Notes: generated from the sequence alone by a model not told the origin. 64,000 nt of DNA from Tolypeutes matacus (GCA_026826555.1 JAKSZT010053994.1:1666176-1730175); one strand, 5' to 3'. Shown: positions 46,681-58,418, counted from the first letter of the stretch. A program made the numbers and translations.

Positions 46681-47249
46681 TTTATTAGTCCATCAAAGGG
46701 GTACTTATACAAAGTACTAGATATCTGTTGGCTTTTGTAAAGGGTATTTATTCGGTGTAGAAAACCTTACAATCACAAGGTCATACAGAGTAAGTTACTT
46801 CCCTCACCAAAGTCTATTGTCACATACTGGAGCAAGATGGTTGCCATCTCTGCAAAGTCTCTGCCTTCCTCTTCCTCCCAAGGCTCTGTGGTCCCTGCTT
46901 CTTCCATTCTCAGCTGTAGGCTGGCTTAGGGCTCATCTCTATTCTCAGAGCTTATTTATTTTCAGACTCAGCTACTCCATTCGCTTCAGCTGCAAACTAT
47001 CAAGCTCATCTCTCTTCTCAGGGCCTCTGCCATGTGGTTTTCTGTGTTAGTGTCCACCCACCAAGGGGGTGAGGACTCAGAGTCTTACTGACATTGCCAA
47101 ATCAAAGCCCTTACCTTAATTTAATCAAGTAAAAGGGAAACCTCTGGATTTAATACAATCAAAGGGCATCATTCCCAGAAGAACAGACCAGTTTAAAAAC
47201 ATAATCAAGATCTCCTTTTGGAATTCATATATGATATTAAACTGCCATA
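46681..47249 (-). repeat. 5' LTR of the MaLR-like provirus
   Basis: 569 bp. On -, it starts TATGGCAGTTTAATATCA at 47249 (first dinucleotide changed from TG) and ends GGACTAATA, followed by the internal start. Confidence 0.75.
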
Positions 47250-47254
47250 GCAGT

Positions 47255-48200
47255 CATGTGTACCAATGTCTGAAACTTACTTTGAAGTAAATAAAAAATA
47301 AGATAGATCGATGGTTGGATAAGGGCATTGATGAATGTATACATAACTGATAAAGCGAATACAGCCAAAATTTAGTCATAGAACACAGGTGGTGGTTATA
47401 TGGGTGTTCACTGTCTTTCACCTTTTCCCTTTATAATATAGTGTTCTTCATACAATGTTGGGTTAGAAACAAATAAAATGAAAAAAAAATCTATGAACAC
47501 AAAAATGAAGGTTATAAAGGATTTGAATATTTCACTGACATGTATGTACTCATATTATTTTCAAGTATAGTTTATTACATGATTGTGTTTAATGAAACCA
47601 TAAATAAATTGAAACAAACTGAATATTTAAGATGAAAACAACTAAATTGGGAATTAGGCACTTTAAATTTGTGAAATAGTGTCCTAAATTACTCTGAAAT
47701 TAGGAGGATATAAAGACAAATTTCAAGATATTTTAAAAAGAATGAAAATAAGGGTTAGGATTACATATGCATAACTATTTATAATTTATAAAGACTCACA
47801 ATCCACAGCTGGAAATATGTGCAAATGGCATGGACAGGCAGTTAATAGAAAATATGGGTGATCAATAAGAATATCAAATGATCCTTTTTATCATTAATCA
47901 TTAGGGAAAGTAAAAACAAACAATGAGATAGTATTCCTTGTTTGTAATTTTGACAAATATCTAAAAGAACAAACATCAGGTTTGTATAAGGATATAGAGT
48001 AATATTAAATATGATGCATTAGTGGTAGGAATATAAACATGTACAATTCCTTTGAAAAGCTTATTGGAATTAACTAGTAAGTATTTTGTGATGCATTTCT
48101 TTATGTCCAACATGTTTAGTCTAAAATAATTTGTTTCCACAGAGATTTGTCCAAATAAAATATTTGGACCCTTTTTGTAATAGCAGAAATTAAAAAAAAA
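47255..48200 (+). mobile_element. Old L1 3' end pieces
   Basis: 47255-47490 has the 'ggtggtggttatatgggtgttcactgt' pattern of an old L1 3' terminus. 47830-48195 reads like a decayed ORF2 C-terminal region. Low confidence on order and boundaries. Confidence 0.45.
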
Positions 48201-49040
48201 ATTTTGAATTACATAAGTAGAATAAGAAAAAAAAGAAGAATGATTAAAACAAACTTTAGGATGTTGTAGATCTTACAACAGGTGAGAAGAACCCACAAAT
48301 AGTTTGAGTGAGTTGTTGAAGTAGATTTCTATATGTGTAGTGATTACAGGTTGTCATTTTTCTTAATTTTAAAAGATATTAGATATATACTCTTTTAAAA
48401 TATAAACCAAGTTTATTTTGCCTAGCTTGTGTTCTTAAAGGACTACATCTTGATAGACAATGTAAATTTGTATGTCATCCCAAAACCAGAATTTTGATTT
48501 GTTTGTTTTTTAATGAGCTAATAAAAATTCAGGCTATTCTAACAAAGTAATTAATTTTAATTATATCACTTTAAGTTAATGAAGGCTCACAAATGAGCAA
48601 TACTCCTCATTGAGGTGAACAAAAAGCTGTTGCTGGCAAGTGGCAGCACACACATGCACACAAAAAGAACTGTGTAAAAAATAACTTTGATCTAATATTG
48701 TTGAAGGTGCTTTACAATGGGATGATATTCACATTTTCTTCCTGCAACCCTGCCATACATACTTGAAATACATGTAGTCTAGACAAACAATTCAGTGCAA
48801 GATGTACTAACTTCAGAAAATGCATACTATAATTTTTTAGCAATTTAATTTGTTTTACTCATTACCTTTTCTTCTAGAATGAAATGTTGGCTAGAAAAAG
48901 AATGCTCCATAATTCAAAAAACTGGTAATGTTTAAATGAAAAATTGTATAATTTTGCAATAGAATTTACAAGTATATATGCAAATTGAACTTGCCTCTTC
49001 CCCCCATCCCTACCACAAAACAAGAAAGAAGAAAATCTTT
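48201..49040. other. Unassigned AT-rich stretch
   Basis: No gene or named repeat. Confidence 0.4.
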
Positions 49041-49044
49041 ATAG

Positions 49045-51590
49045 CATTGAATAAAGAAAATAACATTGAACAAAATATAGCACCTTTTCCTGATAAAAAC
49101 AACGCAAAAGATAGGAATAGAAGGAAACTTTCTGAACATGATAAAGTGCGTATATGAAAAAACCCACAGCTAACATCATATACAATGGTGAAATCCTAAA
49201 AAATTTCCCTGTAAGATCTGGAACAAAAAGGATGCCCACTATCACTGCTCCTATTTAACATTGTCTTAGAAGTACTTGCTCAAGCACTGAAGCAAGAAAA
49301 AGATATAAAAGACATCTAAATTGGAAAGGAAGAAGTAAAAATTTCACTTTATGCAGATGACATGATCAATGTGCAAAAGTCAGTAGCATTTCTGCACACC
49401 AAATAATGAACAATATGAGGAGGAAATCAAGAAAAAATTACCATTTACAATAGTAACTAAAAATATCAAGTACATATGAAAAAAATTAACTAAAGATGTA
49501 AATGACATACATAGAAAACTACACAGCACTGTTAAAGAAAACCAAAGAAGACTTACATAAATGGAAGAATATTCCCTGTTCATGGATAGGAAGACTAAAT
49601 TTCATTAAGATGTCTATCCTACCCAAACTATTTTACAGATTTAATGCAATCCCAATAAAAATCAACACAGTATTTTTTAATGAATTGGGAAAAGTAACTA
49701 TGAAATTTATTTGGAGGGCAAGAGGTCCAAAATAGCCAGACATACTGAAAAAGACAAATGAAATTGGAGGAATCACACTACCAGACTGTAAAACATAGTA
49801 TAAAGCTACAGTGATCAAAAGTGCATGATATTGGCACAAGGATAGACATACCGACCAATGGAACCAAATTGAGAGTACTGATATAGATCCTTGTGTATAG
49901 AGTCTTCTGATATTCATCAAGGACACAAAGCCCACTCAACTGGGAAAGAATGGCCTCTTCAATTAATGGTGTTTGGAGAACTGGATATCCATATCCAAAA
50001 GAATAAGAGAGGACACCATTTCACACCTCATAAAAAAATCAACTCAAGATGGATCAAAGATCTAAATATAAGAGCTTAGACCCTAAAGACCTTGGAAGAT
50101 AATGTAGGGAAGCATCTACAAGACCTTGTAATAGGAAATGGTTTCATGAACTTCACACCCAAAGCAAAAGCAGTGAAAGAAAAAATAAATAAATGGGACC
50201 TCTTCAACATGAAAATGCTTTGCACTTCAAAAGTTTTTGTCAAGAAAATGAAAAAGAGCCTACACAATGGGAGAGAATATTTGTTAACCATATATCTGAC
50301 AAGAATATAATATCCAGCATATATAAATAAATCCTACACCTTGAAAATAAAAATACAAACAAACCATTAAAAAAATGGGCAAGTAATTTGAACAGACTCT
50401 TCTTCAAAGAAGAAATACAAATGGCTTAAAAGCACATGAAAAGAAAATCTACATCACTAGCAAATAGGGAAATGCAAATCAAAACTACAATGAGATATCA
50501 TCTTAAACACATTAGACAAGCATCCATTAAAAATACAGAGGACTACAAGTGTTGGAGAGGATGTTGAGGAATGGGAACCCTCATCCACTGCTGGTGGGAA
50601 TGTAGAATGGTCCAGCCATTGTGGAGGACAGTTTGGTGGTTCCTTAAAAAACTAATTATAGATATGCCATATGATCCAGGAATTCAGATGCTGGGTTTAT
50701 ACCCATGAGCCCTGAAAGCTAGGACAAGAACAGATATATGCACACCAACGTTCATAGTGGCAGTATTCACTATTGCCAAAAGTTAGAATCAACCCAAATG
50801 CCCATCAACAGATGAATGGATAAACAAAATGTGGTACATACATATAATGGGGTGTTATGCAGGTGTAAGAAGGAATACAGTAGTAACTCATGGGATAACA
50901 TGGATGAATCTTGAGGACCTTATGTTGAGTAACACAAGCTAGGCATTGAAGGACAAATATTACATGACCTCTCTGATATGAATTAAGTGAATTGAGCCAA
51001 CTCAGAGAATTAGAATCTGGAAGATAAGTTTAGAAGAAATAGGAAGGGAGAAGATTGTGAGCCAACACCCACATGGGCAAAATCTATGATGAGGTAGAAG
51101 TGACTAGTTGTGCAATGAAGAGATAAGACAGGGGTGTAGGGATACTATTGGGTTGGGTTGTGCAAGCTTGAAAGGGATTAAAGTGGGGAGTATGGGTTGG
51201 ATGATCCATGGAACTTGGGGGAGTGTTGGGGGAGGGAGCTGGTTAACCCTGGGAATTGGTGAGTATGTGGGTGAAACTAAAATGTTGAGAAAACTCTTAT
51301 GGCAATATGACAAGGAAGTGTTACTGGTTTAGGGTGTTGAATGGCGGGACACTTGGGTCAAGGCACACCTGAGACAGTCCTCTAGAGAATATGCGAGTGA
51401 TCATTTTGTCATAGTGTGCTGTATCAGTGGGGGGAGACTCACATTATAAGTAGGAAGGAGTTGGACTCCCATCCTGGGGAGGCCTGATATGTTCTCAAAC
51501 AGAGGGAAAGATGTCTCTCAGGAGCATGGTCAGTTCCTAATAGGGGAAGGCAGATTAACTTGTCCAACCCTTGGCAATGTTTCAAGTACC
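49045..51590 (+). mobile_element. LINE-1, 5'-truncated, ORF2 3' half and 3' UTR
   Basis: Starts within the RT palm, with stop of ORF2 at 50979-50981. It is followed by about 600 nt of 3' UTR that matches the proximal part of the long 3' UTR (compare the - strand at 36540-37150). It then abuts antisense L1 5' UTR sequence at about 51600, so the true 3' end of this copy is missing. Confidence 0.85.
49060..50981 (+). pseudogene. L1 ORF2 remnant with intact YADD but deleted fingers/thumb
   Basis: Frame-broken. The catalytic box near 49347-49366 reads SLYADDMI, intact. Directly after it the sequence jumps to the NVQKSVAFLH block, skipping the roughly 35-codon [17 protein letters not shown] region seen in sister copies at 825-935. 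The open pieces 49502-49735 ([21 protein letters not shown]) and 50092-50310 follow. Confidence 0.85.
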
Positions 51591-51599
51591 TCTTTGGCT

Positions 51600-51905
51600 G
51601 ACTAATACAGAAGGAAAAGAGATAGCATTGGGAGACAAAATCAATATAGACAGAGAATGTGAAATCATGGAAGAAGAAGCACAGCAAAGAAGAGACAAGC
51701 TAGCAGCATGAATCTTTCCTGAGCAATCCACCTCACCTTCCAGCTCCCTCCAGATCAATGTCCCCAAGGTTCTCGCTCCATGCACCCTCAGCACTGACCC
51801 CTCAAGCAGGATCCTGTCACCAATCAGCTATCCCCCTACAATGAGTTAGTGAGTGCCCTACTACACTGACACCATCTGTCTTCAGTCTCCTAGTCTCACT
51901 TTAAT
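51600..51905 (-). mobile_element. Fragment of L1 5' UTR (antisense)
   Basis: The + strand resembles the + strand of the 5' UTR of the big L1 (42530-42620 and 43550-43650), including 'gaaatcatggaaga' and 'cagctc.ctccagatca.t'. It is therefore L1 5' UTR in - orientation, abutting a + L1 3' UTR. Confidence 0.5.
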
Positions 51906-51959
51906 GCCCCCCCACAAAAAAGAATACATAGAATACAAAAGAATATCACCCTTTAAATA

Positions 51960-52982
51960 ATGATGAATGAGTCATGTAATCAAATTATTCTTCAAACTTT
52001 AATTTTTATGCATCACCTGTTAATTATATGTATTATAAGTTACACTAACTTTAAACAAAAACAAATACCCTTCAATTTGAGAAGTTCCCTGCAGAAAATT
52101 GAGTACACAAAAACACAAAATTTTTGAGGAAGATTCATATTCACCTAATTAACTTGTTCTGTCAAAGCACCTATAAAAATTCACATCACAAGTTATACAG
52201 AACTATAAAATTCAGTTGAGTGGAGAAAGTCTGGCATTTCTTAATGTATCGGGTGAGCACTGTAAAACCCAAAGTCAGAAGCATCTTAAATAGCATTTCG
52301 GCATTCAGGCATGTTCAGTTTCTAGCATACAATGTCTCCATCATATACAGAGGGCAGGTGGTGGCTCTCTGCATGCGGGTAGCTGCAGGTGGGTTCTGTC
52401 ATCACACCTGGCCCACAGGAGGCCAGTCTTAGGACAGCTCATCCTGCTCAGCCGAGGCCTCTCTGGTGCCCACCGAACCAGGCTGTCCCTGCAGCAGCTC
52501 CATGCCGAGGTCGAGGCTGGCATAGCCTGCCATCTGGAGCAGCATGTCCGCCTGGCTCTGCTGCATGGTCAGCTCCACCGTGCACTCCATCTGCTGTGCC
52601 TGGATGGCCATCATCTCAGACTGGTGCTCAAATTTGTCCACCAGGGCGAAGATCTGCTCCAGATTCACGATGTTCAATGCCGCATCCAACAACTTAGTCA
52701 CCCTGGCCATGGACCTGGTGATCTCACCCCTGGTCACCCAGTCTGGACTCTGGCAGCCACCTCATCAACCCATGCACTCCCTTTCAGAAATTCACCACCT
52801 GGTTTTTCTGACAGAAGGCATTTCCCATGTTTCCTTGCAACTTGCCTTCTGCCTTTCCAATGGCTTTTCTGATCTTGGACTTTTAAACAATTTCTCCCCT
52901 CCTTGTCACATTTTTTGGCACAACTGCTCAGTTATTTGGCTGTGAACTTGAGGTTGAACAGGTGTTTCCCCATGATGGACGT
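51960..52982 (-). pseudogene. CHMP1B: CHMP1B processed pseudogene
   Basis: CHMP1B is an ESCRT-III subunit for endosomal sorting, abscission and membrane scission. Read on -, the coding-homologous part is 52982-52402 (581 bp; the real CDS is about 600 bp). The start codon reads ACG at 52982, followed by MGKHLFNLKFTAK, then a stop and frameshifts through the N-terminal helices (LSSCAKKCDKE, then VDEVAARVQT). A frame of about 100 codons remains open: LEQIFALVDKFEHQ, VDMLL-like SQADMLLQMAGYASLDL, GQPGSVGT and ASAEQDELS. It stops where Q should begin the MIT-interacting QRLARLRDQV tail. 52401-51960 looks like 3' UTR with an ATTAAA signal. Parental CHMP1B is itself intronless, so lack of introns alone does not prove retroposition. 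Confidence 0.88.
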
Positions 52983-52999
52983 GGTTGGTGGGTTCCTCA

Positions 53000-53680
53000 G
53001 GATGGGCAGCGGGGACCAGGTCTGCGCAGTTTCAGATGCAGGAAGACTGAGTTCTGCTCTGGTGCCTCTCCTTTGTTTTGGTCCACTTCCTGTTTCTTTC
53101 AAATTTTTTGACATCGGTCGTGGGACTAGGGTCAGAACTGAGGCTCTTTTCTATGGAAATCCACCAGGTCATCCATTCTTTTAAGATGTCACCATCTCAA
53201 TTTTAATTCATTGCCCTTATTGATTGCAAATCTATTATGACAATGAAATCCTGACTAGCTATTTTCTTCTTCATGTTATTTTCATTTGGGGTGTTGTTTA
53301 TGAAATAGTTTTTCTCCTCCAGTCATCATGATATGGTCTTAAATTTTGTTAGTCTCCTGTGCTTCTTGAGCCTTGACCTCAGCACATGGACAGATCCTTG
53401 TGCCCTGAAGGGCTTCTTTCTTGGCTGAGTGATTTGCACTAACTGTCTTGAAATTCTTCACAATTTTTGATCTAGGGACCTTGTATTTTTCTAGTCTTAC
53501 CATTTATGTAGCTGTTCTGTTTATTAGCTTTAAAATTTTAGATTTGCTATTTGCATCTCTAGTCTCTTAGGGTTTAGCTTACTTATGCTGTGAGATAGTC
53601 ATCAAAAATTAGCTATGCTTTGTCTCTGTTGTGTCAGACAACTAGCTATTCTTCACAGATGTGTGATGCCATTTCTTTTT
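53000..53680. other. Pseudogene leader and unassigned DNA
   Basis: The first 100-150 bp may derive from the CHMP1B 5' UTR. The remainder shows no recognisable feature. Confidence 0.35.
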
Positions 53681-53684
53681 TTTT

Positions 53685-53862
53685 ATTGCAGGTAAAAATC
53701 AAAATTTTCACAATACATACCAATATTTGTAAAATGATATATGAATATATATGCATATATGTGCATTTGCTTACATAAATGTTATTATATATATATATAT
53801 ATATTTTTTTTTAAAGGTGCTTAGATTACCTAAATATTACACAGAAATTACAGGGATTCCAT
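53685..53862 (-). mobile_element. L1 distal 3' UTR tail (5'-truncated)
   Basis: The same + strand order as 24965-25190 ('aggtaaaaatcaaaattttc', (TA)n, 'ggtgcttagattacctaaat', 'cagggattcc'), so it is the distal tail on -. It is about 175 bp with no inverted part. Confidence 0.85.
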
Positions 53863-54990
53863 GTCTTCATAAATATTCAACCTGTTATCCCACATTCTAC
53901 TTGTTCCATTGGTTTTTCTTTTTATACCAGCAACAAATTGTACATTAACTGATGACTTTTTTGTGAGTCTTAATATCTTATAGATAGGTCTAGTGTTTAT
54001 TACTCTTTAGTAAAAACACCTTGACATGATATGATGGCTCATTTCACAAGGAATTTCCATTCTTATGAGAACTCATTGCTTTGAGGTGGAAGGTCTAAGG
54101 TCACCACAATGGGGTGAGTTAAAACTGAGACCCTTGGGTAAAGCCAGGTTTTTTGATGAAGAAGAATGTGGCTAATGGAATATAACAGACAGAAGTTTAC
54201 CCACAACTGGAGTTTATGACGAAGTTCTTCTTTTGTAGTCTAGGCTTTGAAGGTGTAACTGTAGGCCTGCCCTTCAGAGCATTTGTAATTTGAATTTGCA
54301 CTTCTTGAGACCTCTCAGAACCAACCTCACAATATTTAGCATAAAAGTAGCTCAGGTTGTCTTTATCCCTGGAACACTTTGCTGAAGTAAATATTTTTGA
54401 AGTTGCAGATCTAGAGATGTCATATAGAGTATTTAACAAGTAACGAGAAACAATTTTTTTAATAGCTATCATTTGATACTTTACTGAACTAAATATATAT
54501 ATATATTAACCTGCTTCCTAGGTCATATAATAAGAGAGAAAATTATTCTTAAAAATAGTTTGATATTGTTTCAAATAATTTGTTGATATTAGGGAATTTT
54601 TCATGTGCTATTTTCCTTTTTATGATTCCTTCTAGGTGAATGATGCTCTTTCTGCTCCAAGACTTGATTGGGGAATAGCAACTAACTTAAACCAACTTTA
54701 CTCCTAAATTACATCCACTAGGTGACTTGTAAGTTAAACAACAGAGAATTTCTCTTGACATGAATGATAGTGTTCATGGAATAGGCAATTTTATAAGTTT
54801 CTGCTCTACTGAAATAAATTACATATTTTTTCCTCAATATGTCATTGTGTAGTGAATTATTACAATTATAACATTTAATTAAGTGAATGCCACATGTAAT
54901 TAATTGACTTAATTTCTCTTTACTTTTTGTTCATCTTTAACCCTTAAGGCTTTGAAAACCTCACTTGGACAAGATTAATGTTTAAATAAA
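53863..54990. other. Unassigned stretch
   Basis: Includes a (TA)n tract near 54492-54507. No repeat named. Contains the small antisense frame listed separately. Confidence 0.4.
54197..54472 (-). other. Unrecognised 91-codon open frame
   Basis: Encodes a lysine/serine-rich, hydrophilic peptide with no signal peptide and no domain I recognise (for example YFYAKYCEVGSERSQEVQ). It is not L1 or LTR coding. In AT-rich DNA a frame of this length can arise by chance. It could also be an exon or pseudogene relic. No splice-site case can be made. Confidence 0.2.
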
Positions 54991-55660
54991 TCAAAGGAAC
55001 CCCCATGAGTTTCTTTTTATCAAAAGACACATCTAAGAGTATAAAAAAGCAAAGTGAAGTTGGGAGAATATATTTGCCATCTATTTATCTGTCTGACAGA
55101 GAATTTATATCTAGATTCATATAATGTCAAATCAATTAAAAAGGTAGACATTCCAATAGAAAAGTGGCCAAAAATTTTATGAAAAAGAGTTAACTTCATT
55201 GGTCATCAGACAAATAGAAACTAATACTGTAATGTGATCCAACTACACATTCACTGAAATGAAATGACTAAAATGAAAAAGACCAAACACACCAAATGCT
55301 TGTGAGGACATGGAACAGGTGAAGCCCTCATACATGGCTGGTGGGAAAGCCAATTCCAACACCCAGTGAGGGAAACTTTTTCTCAAATTTCTAGCAAAGC
55401 TGAACACATTCATCTCTATCATTCAATGATTTTCCTTCTATGTTTGAATATGAATGTATATATGTGAACATATTCTCTCTATGCATATACTCAACAAAAT
55501 TGGCATCAAGGTTCCTTTAGAACAGGTATAAGACTGTTCAAAATACAGGGACAAGTGAGTTATTATGTTTTAAGGAACTGTTTAAGGAACAGTTATTATG
55601 TTTTACTACTGTGATTTATACCTTTCCTAAATTGACATTATTCTTGAATTAAAAAGAGAA
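54990..55660 (+). mobile_element. Old L1 ORF2 C-terminal fragment
   Basis: Order of L1 ORF2 C-terminal landmarks in decayed form: 'gggagaatatatttgccatc', 'aaaagtggccaaaa', 'caaatagaaactaatact', 'cttgtgaggacatggaaca', 'atacatggctggtgggaa'. All frames are broken. Confidence 0.65.
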
Positions 55661-56870
55661 AGATAGAAACTCTGACATTTTAAAACTACTAATAATTTCT
55701 CAAGAATTTCAGAAAGGAAATTTAATCCAAAGGAAGGAATGGGATGTGAAAAGTAATGATGAGTAATAAAAATTATATGTATGTAAATTAATCAAGCAAT
55801 GAGTGTTTCAACACAACAATATTGTACAATTTAGAATATCTAAAACCTAGATGGAACAAAATTATTGGATAACAAGGAGCTATATAATTGAAGGATTGGA
55901 GTTAAAAATGTTTTGTAGTCCTTGTATTTAAGGAGGTTGATAGAAATATTGATTAGCTGTGGACTTTAATTCAAATATGCATAAAAGTTTTTTACTAAAA
56001 ATAGAGAATATATTATTTTTTTAAAAAATTAGAAGAAAATAATATTTAAAAATTCAATCAATTCTGTATAATTTGAGAAAGGGAAAAATGTAAAGCTAGA
56101 AAAGATCAGGGTAACTACAAAACAAAAAATAATATGGCAGGAGAAAATCCAAAATTGTCAGTAATTGCAATAAATTGAAATGAATTAACTGAGCTAATTA
56201 AAAGTAAAATTTTTAAAAAAGCATTTTATTATTTGCTGATAACATGAAGATTTCCTGAAACAAAAGCAGTCAGAAAGATTGAAAATAAAAGGATAGAAAG
56301 TATATATCAGGAAAATACTAACCAAAAGAATTTTTATTATTGCACTATTAATTCAGCGAAATGATATGATTCGGAGCTCTAGTATCTAATGATAATTTTT
56401 TTTTCCCAAGGAGAAAGAACAATTCTAAGCTTGTTTGATAATAAAATGGCCTTATATTAAAATTTACAGAATCATGATATATATTCATATATCCACCTTG
56501 TGAGAGTATATACTTTATACCTTCCTGTAATTAATAAAATCACCAGAAAAAAATAGGACATAATAAATGAATATAAGTAAAGTAAGAAAATATTGAACAT
56601 AAAAATTACAGCAATAATAATAATAATATTGATGAATTTGAGTTTACAAAATTAATTTGTGATGCTTGGTGATTTCTCTAAACTTAAACATCCTCCTGGC
56701 ATCTCAGTTCCTTGGTTGTGTATCCTCCAAAGTTCTTGACCTCTATTCCAGATTTTCTTTTTCAGCTCCAGACTCCTATATGACAATTAAATGTATGATT
56801 TAACCCATACAAAAATGAACTCTTGGTGTATCCCAAAAGATCTGCTCCTCGAACAGCCTTCTGTTGGTTG
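55661..56870. other. Unassigned AT-rich stretch
   Basis: Very AT-rich. A few runs may be L1 remnants, but none can be named. Confidence 0.4.
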
Positions 56871-56872
56871 TC

Positions 56873-57400
56873 AAACTATGGCCCCCAGAGACATGCATGC
56901 CCCAGTCCTGAGAACCTGTGAATATGTTACCTTACATAACAAAAATTTCTTTGTAAATGTGACTAGGGATTGGATATTTAGATGGTGAGAGTGTCCTAAA
57001 TTATCTGGTATGTGCATTCTAATCATTAATTCTTAAAAGTAGCTAAGTGTGGCTAGAAAGATACAATATAAGAAAGCAAGGGTGCTGTTATTGGCTTGAA
57101 ATGTAGGATGAGGACCTCTGGCCAAGGTATGCTTCTAGAAGCCACAGTCTTCAGCTCTAGGCAGCAAGAGAATGAGGGTGCCAGTCTTATAACTGCAAGG
57201 AACTCAATTCTGCCAGCAACTCCAATGATCCAGAATGAGCCCTCCCTAGAGCTCCAGAAAGGACAGCAGCTTCCCAACACCTGATTTTATCCCAGTGAAA
57301 CTCATTTCTGATTTCTGACTTCAGAACTGAAAGGTAGTACATTTGTGTTGTTCTAAGTCACTAAATTTGTGATAATTTTAATAATGGAATAGAAAACTAA
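56873..57400 (+). mobile_element. MLT1-like LTR (ERVL-MaLR)
   Basis: Order of blocks typical of MLT1-type LTRs: 'gaacctgtgaatatgttacc', 'tgtgactagg..ttgga', 'ccaaggtatgcttctagaag', 'agaactgaaaggtagtacat', 'ttgttctaagtcactaaatt'. It ends near 57400 in a 'aatagaaaacta' terminus. Old and noncoding. Confidence 0.7.
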
Positions 57401-57429
57401 GCCCTTCTCTATGTCATGGTTGACAATTC

Positions 57430-57880
57430 CATCTTTCTGGCTTCCTCTCCTGTAATTACCAGGATCCACCTGCATCTGCTGCCCTGGTCCTACTCAACAC
57501 CTCTCATCTGATCTACTGCCACAGCCTCCTTATTGATCCAAGCATTCCTTCTTACTGTCTGTTCTCATCGAATATCTAGTCATCCTTCAAAAATATAAAT
57601 CAGGTCATGTGCCTCAAAACCCAGCAATTACTCCCCCACAGACCAAAGTTCTCACAATGGCCTTCAAAACCAACACGATCTGGCTGCCCATTAACTCTCT
57701 AATATCCACTCTGGCTACTCACCCTTTGGCTCTGAAGTAGCTCCACCAGCCTCCTCAGTGCTCTTCAACCCAGCACCCATGCTCTATCCTCAGCACTTCT
57801 TCTTCCTTGTACACTCATCCCCTCTTCCACATTTTCTTCTCCTCCATGTCTTTCCTTTTGTCTCCTTCATACTTGTCAAG
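57430..57880 (+). mobile_element. L2 LINE 3' fragment
   Basis: Contains 'aatcaggtcatgtgcctcaa' and 'aaccaacacgatctggctgc', with the 'ctccagcctc' style region near 57740, in the order of the L2 3' part. The 93-codon frame at 57758-58039 spans L2 and a hAT element and is not a gene. Confidence 0.65.
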
Positions 57881-57926
57881 AGACTTCCAAAAGAGCTTTG
57901 GATAGAGAGTTCCAGAATCTTTAGGT

Positions 57927-58410
57927 CAGGGGTTCTTAAACAGGGGTTCCCTGAGCTTGAACTGAAAATTAAAAAAAAAAAAAAAAACATTATTCTTGTA
58001 GGTATGTGTTGTTGTGGGTGTGATATATTTATTAAATAATACTCAGTATAGTACGGACTTGGTATGATTTTTATTTTGATGTAGTGTGTTCTGTGTGCAA
58101 TGGATTACTGCCTTCAAAAAGGTTGGTAAGGATGGCAGAGATGGTTTTATGATGTCATGGGAAAACTCGAATTTCTAAAAGTTTGCCAAAAATGACCATT
58201 TGAACAGATGTTTTAACCATGTTAGATTACAAGGTATTGAAATTATGGGAAAGTTGTAAGATGTAATTTTGTACAATCCAAAATTTAACTTAAAGACATG
58301 CCAATGTTGAGTATCATAAAGCTATCTGCCACTACATTCTGAGAAGGGGTCTGTGGTTTTCACCTGACTGACAAAGGGGTCCATGGAACAAAAAAAGTTA
58401 AGAACCCGTG
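57927..58410. mobile_element. Non-autonomous hAT DNA transposon with target duplication
   Basis: 484 bp bounded by imperfect terminal inverted repeats, CAGGGGTTCTTAA at the left and, as reverse complement, CACGGGTTCTTAA at the right. A perfect 8 bp duplication 'ctttaggt' flanks it (57919-57926 and 58411-58418). hAT elements make 8 bp duplications. No transposase frame is present, so it depended on one in trans. The exact family name is not assigned. Confidence 0.85.
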
Positions 58411-58418
58411 CTTTAGGT

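Larger units (their letters stand above)
44555..47249 (-). mobile_element. Complete MaLR-like provirus (LTR-internal-LTR)
   Basis: 2695 bp flanked by a perfect 5 bp repeat 'gcagt' (44550-44554 and 47250-47254). Two LTRs in the same orientation (46681-47249 as 5' LTR, 44555-45121 as 3' LTR) enclose about 1.56 kb. The compact internal region without recognisable pol is the usual layout of non-autonomous ERVL-MaLR elements. The LTR-internal junction resembles the MaLR 'gaatttggtacca' start. Substantially decayed, with no long open frame. Confidence 0.75.

Noticed and set aside
52389..52945. Frames of 102 and 133 codons on +
   Set aside because: Antisense of the CHMP1B pseudogene.
57758..58039. 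93-codon frame on +
   Set aside because: Runs across an L2 fragment, an 8 bp target duplication and into a hAT element, so it cannot be one gene.
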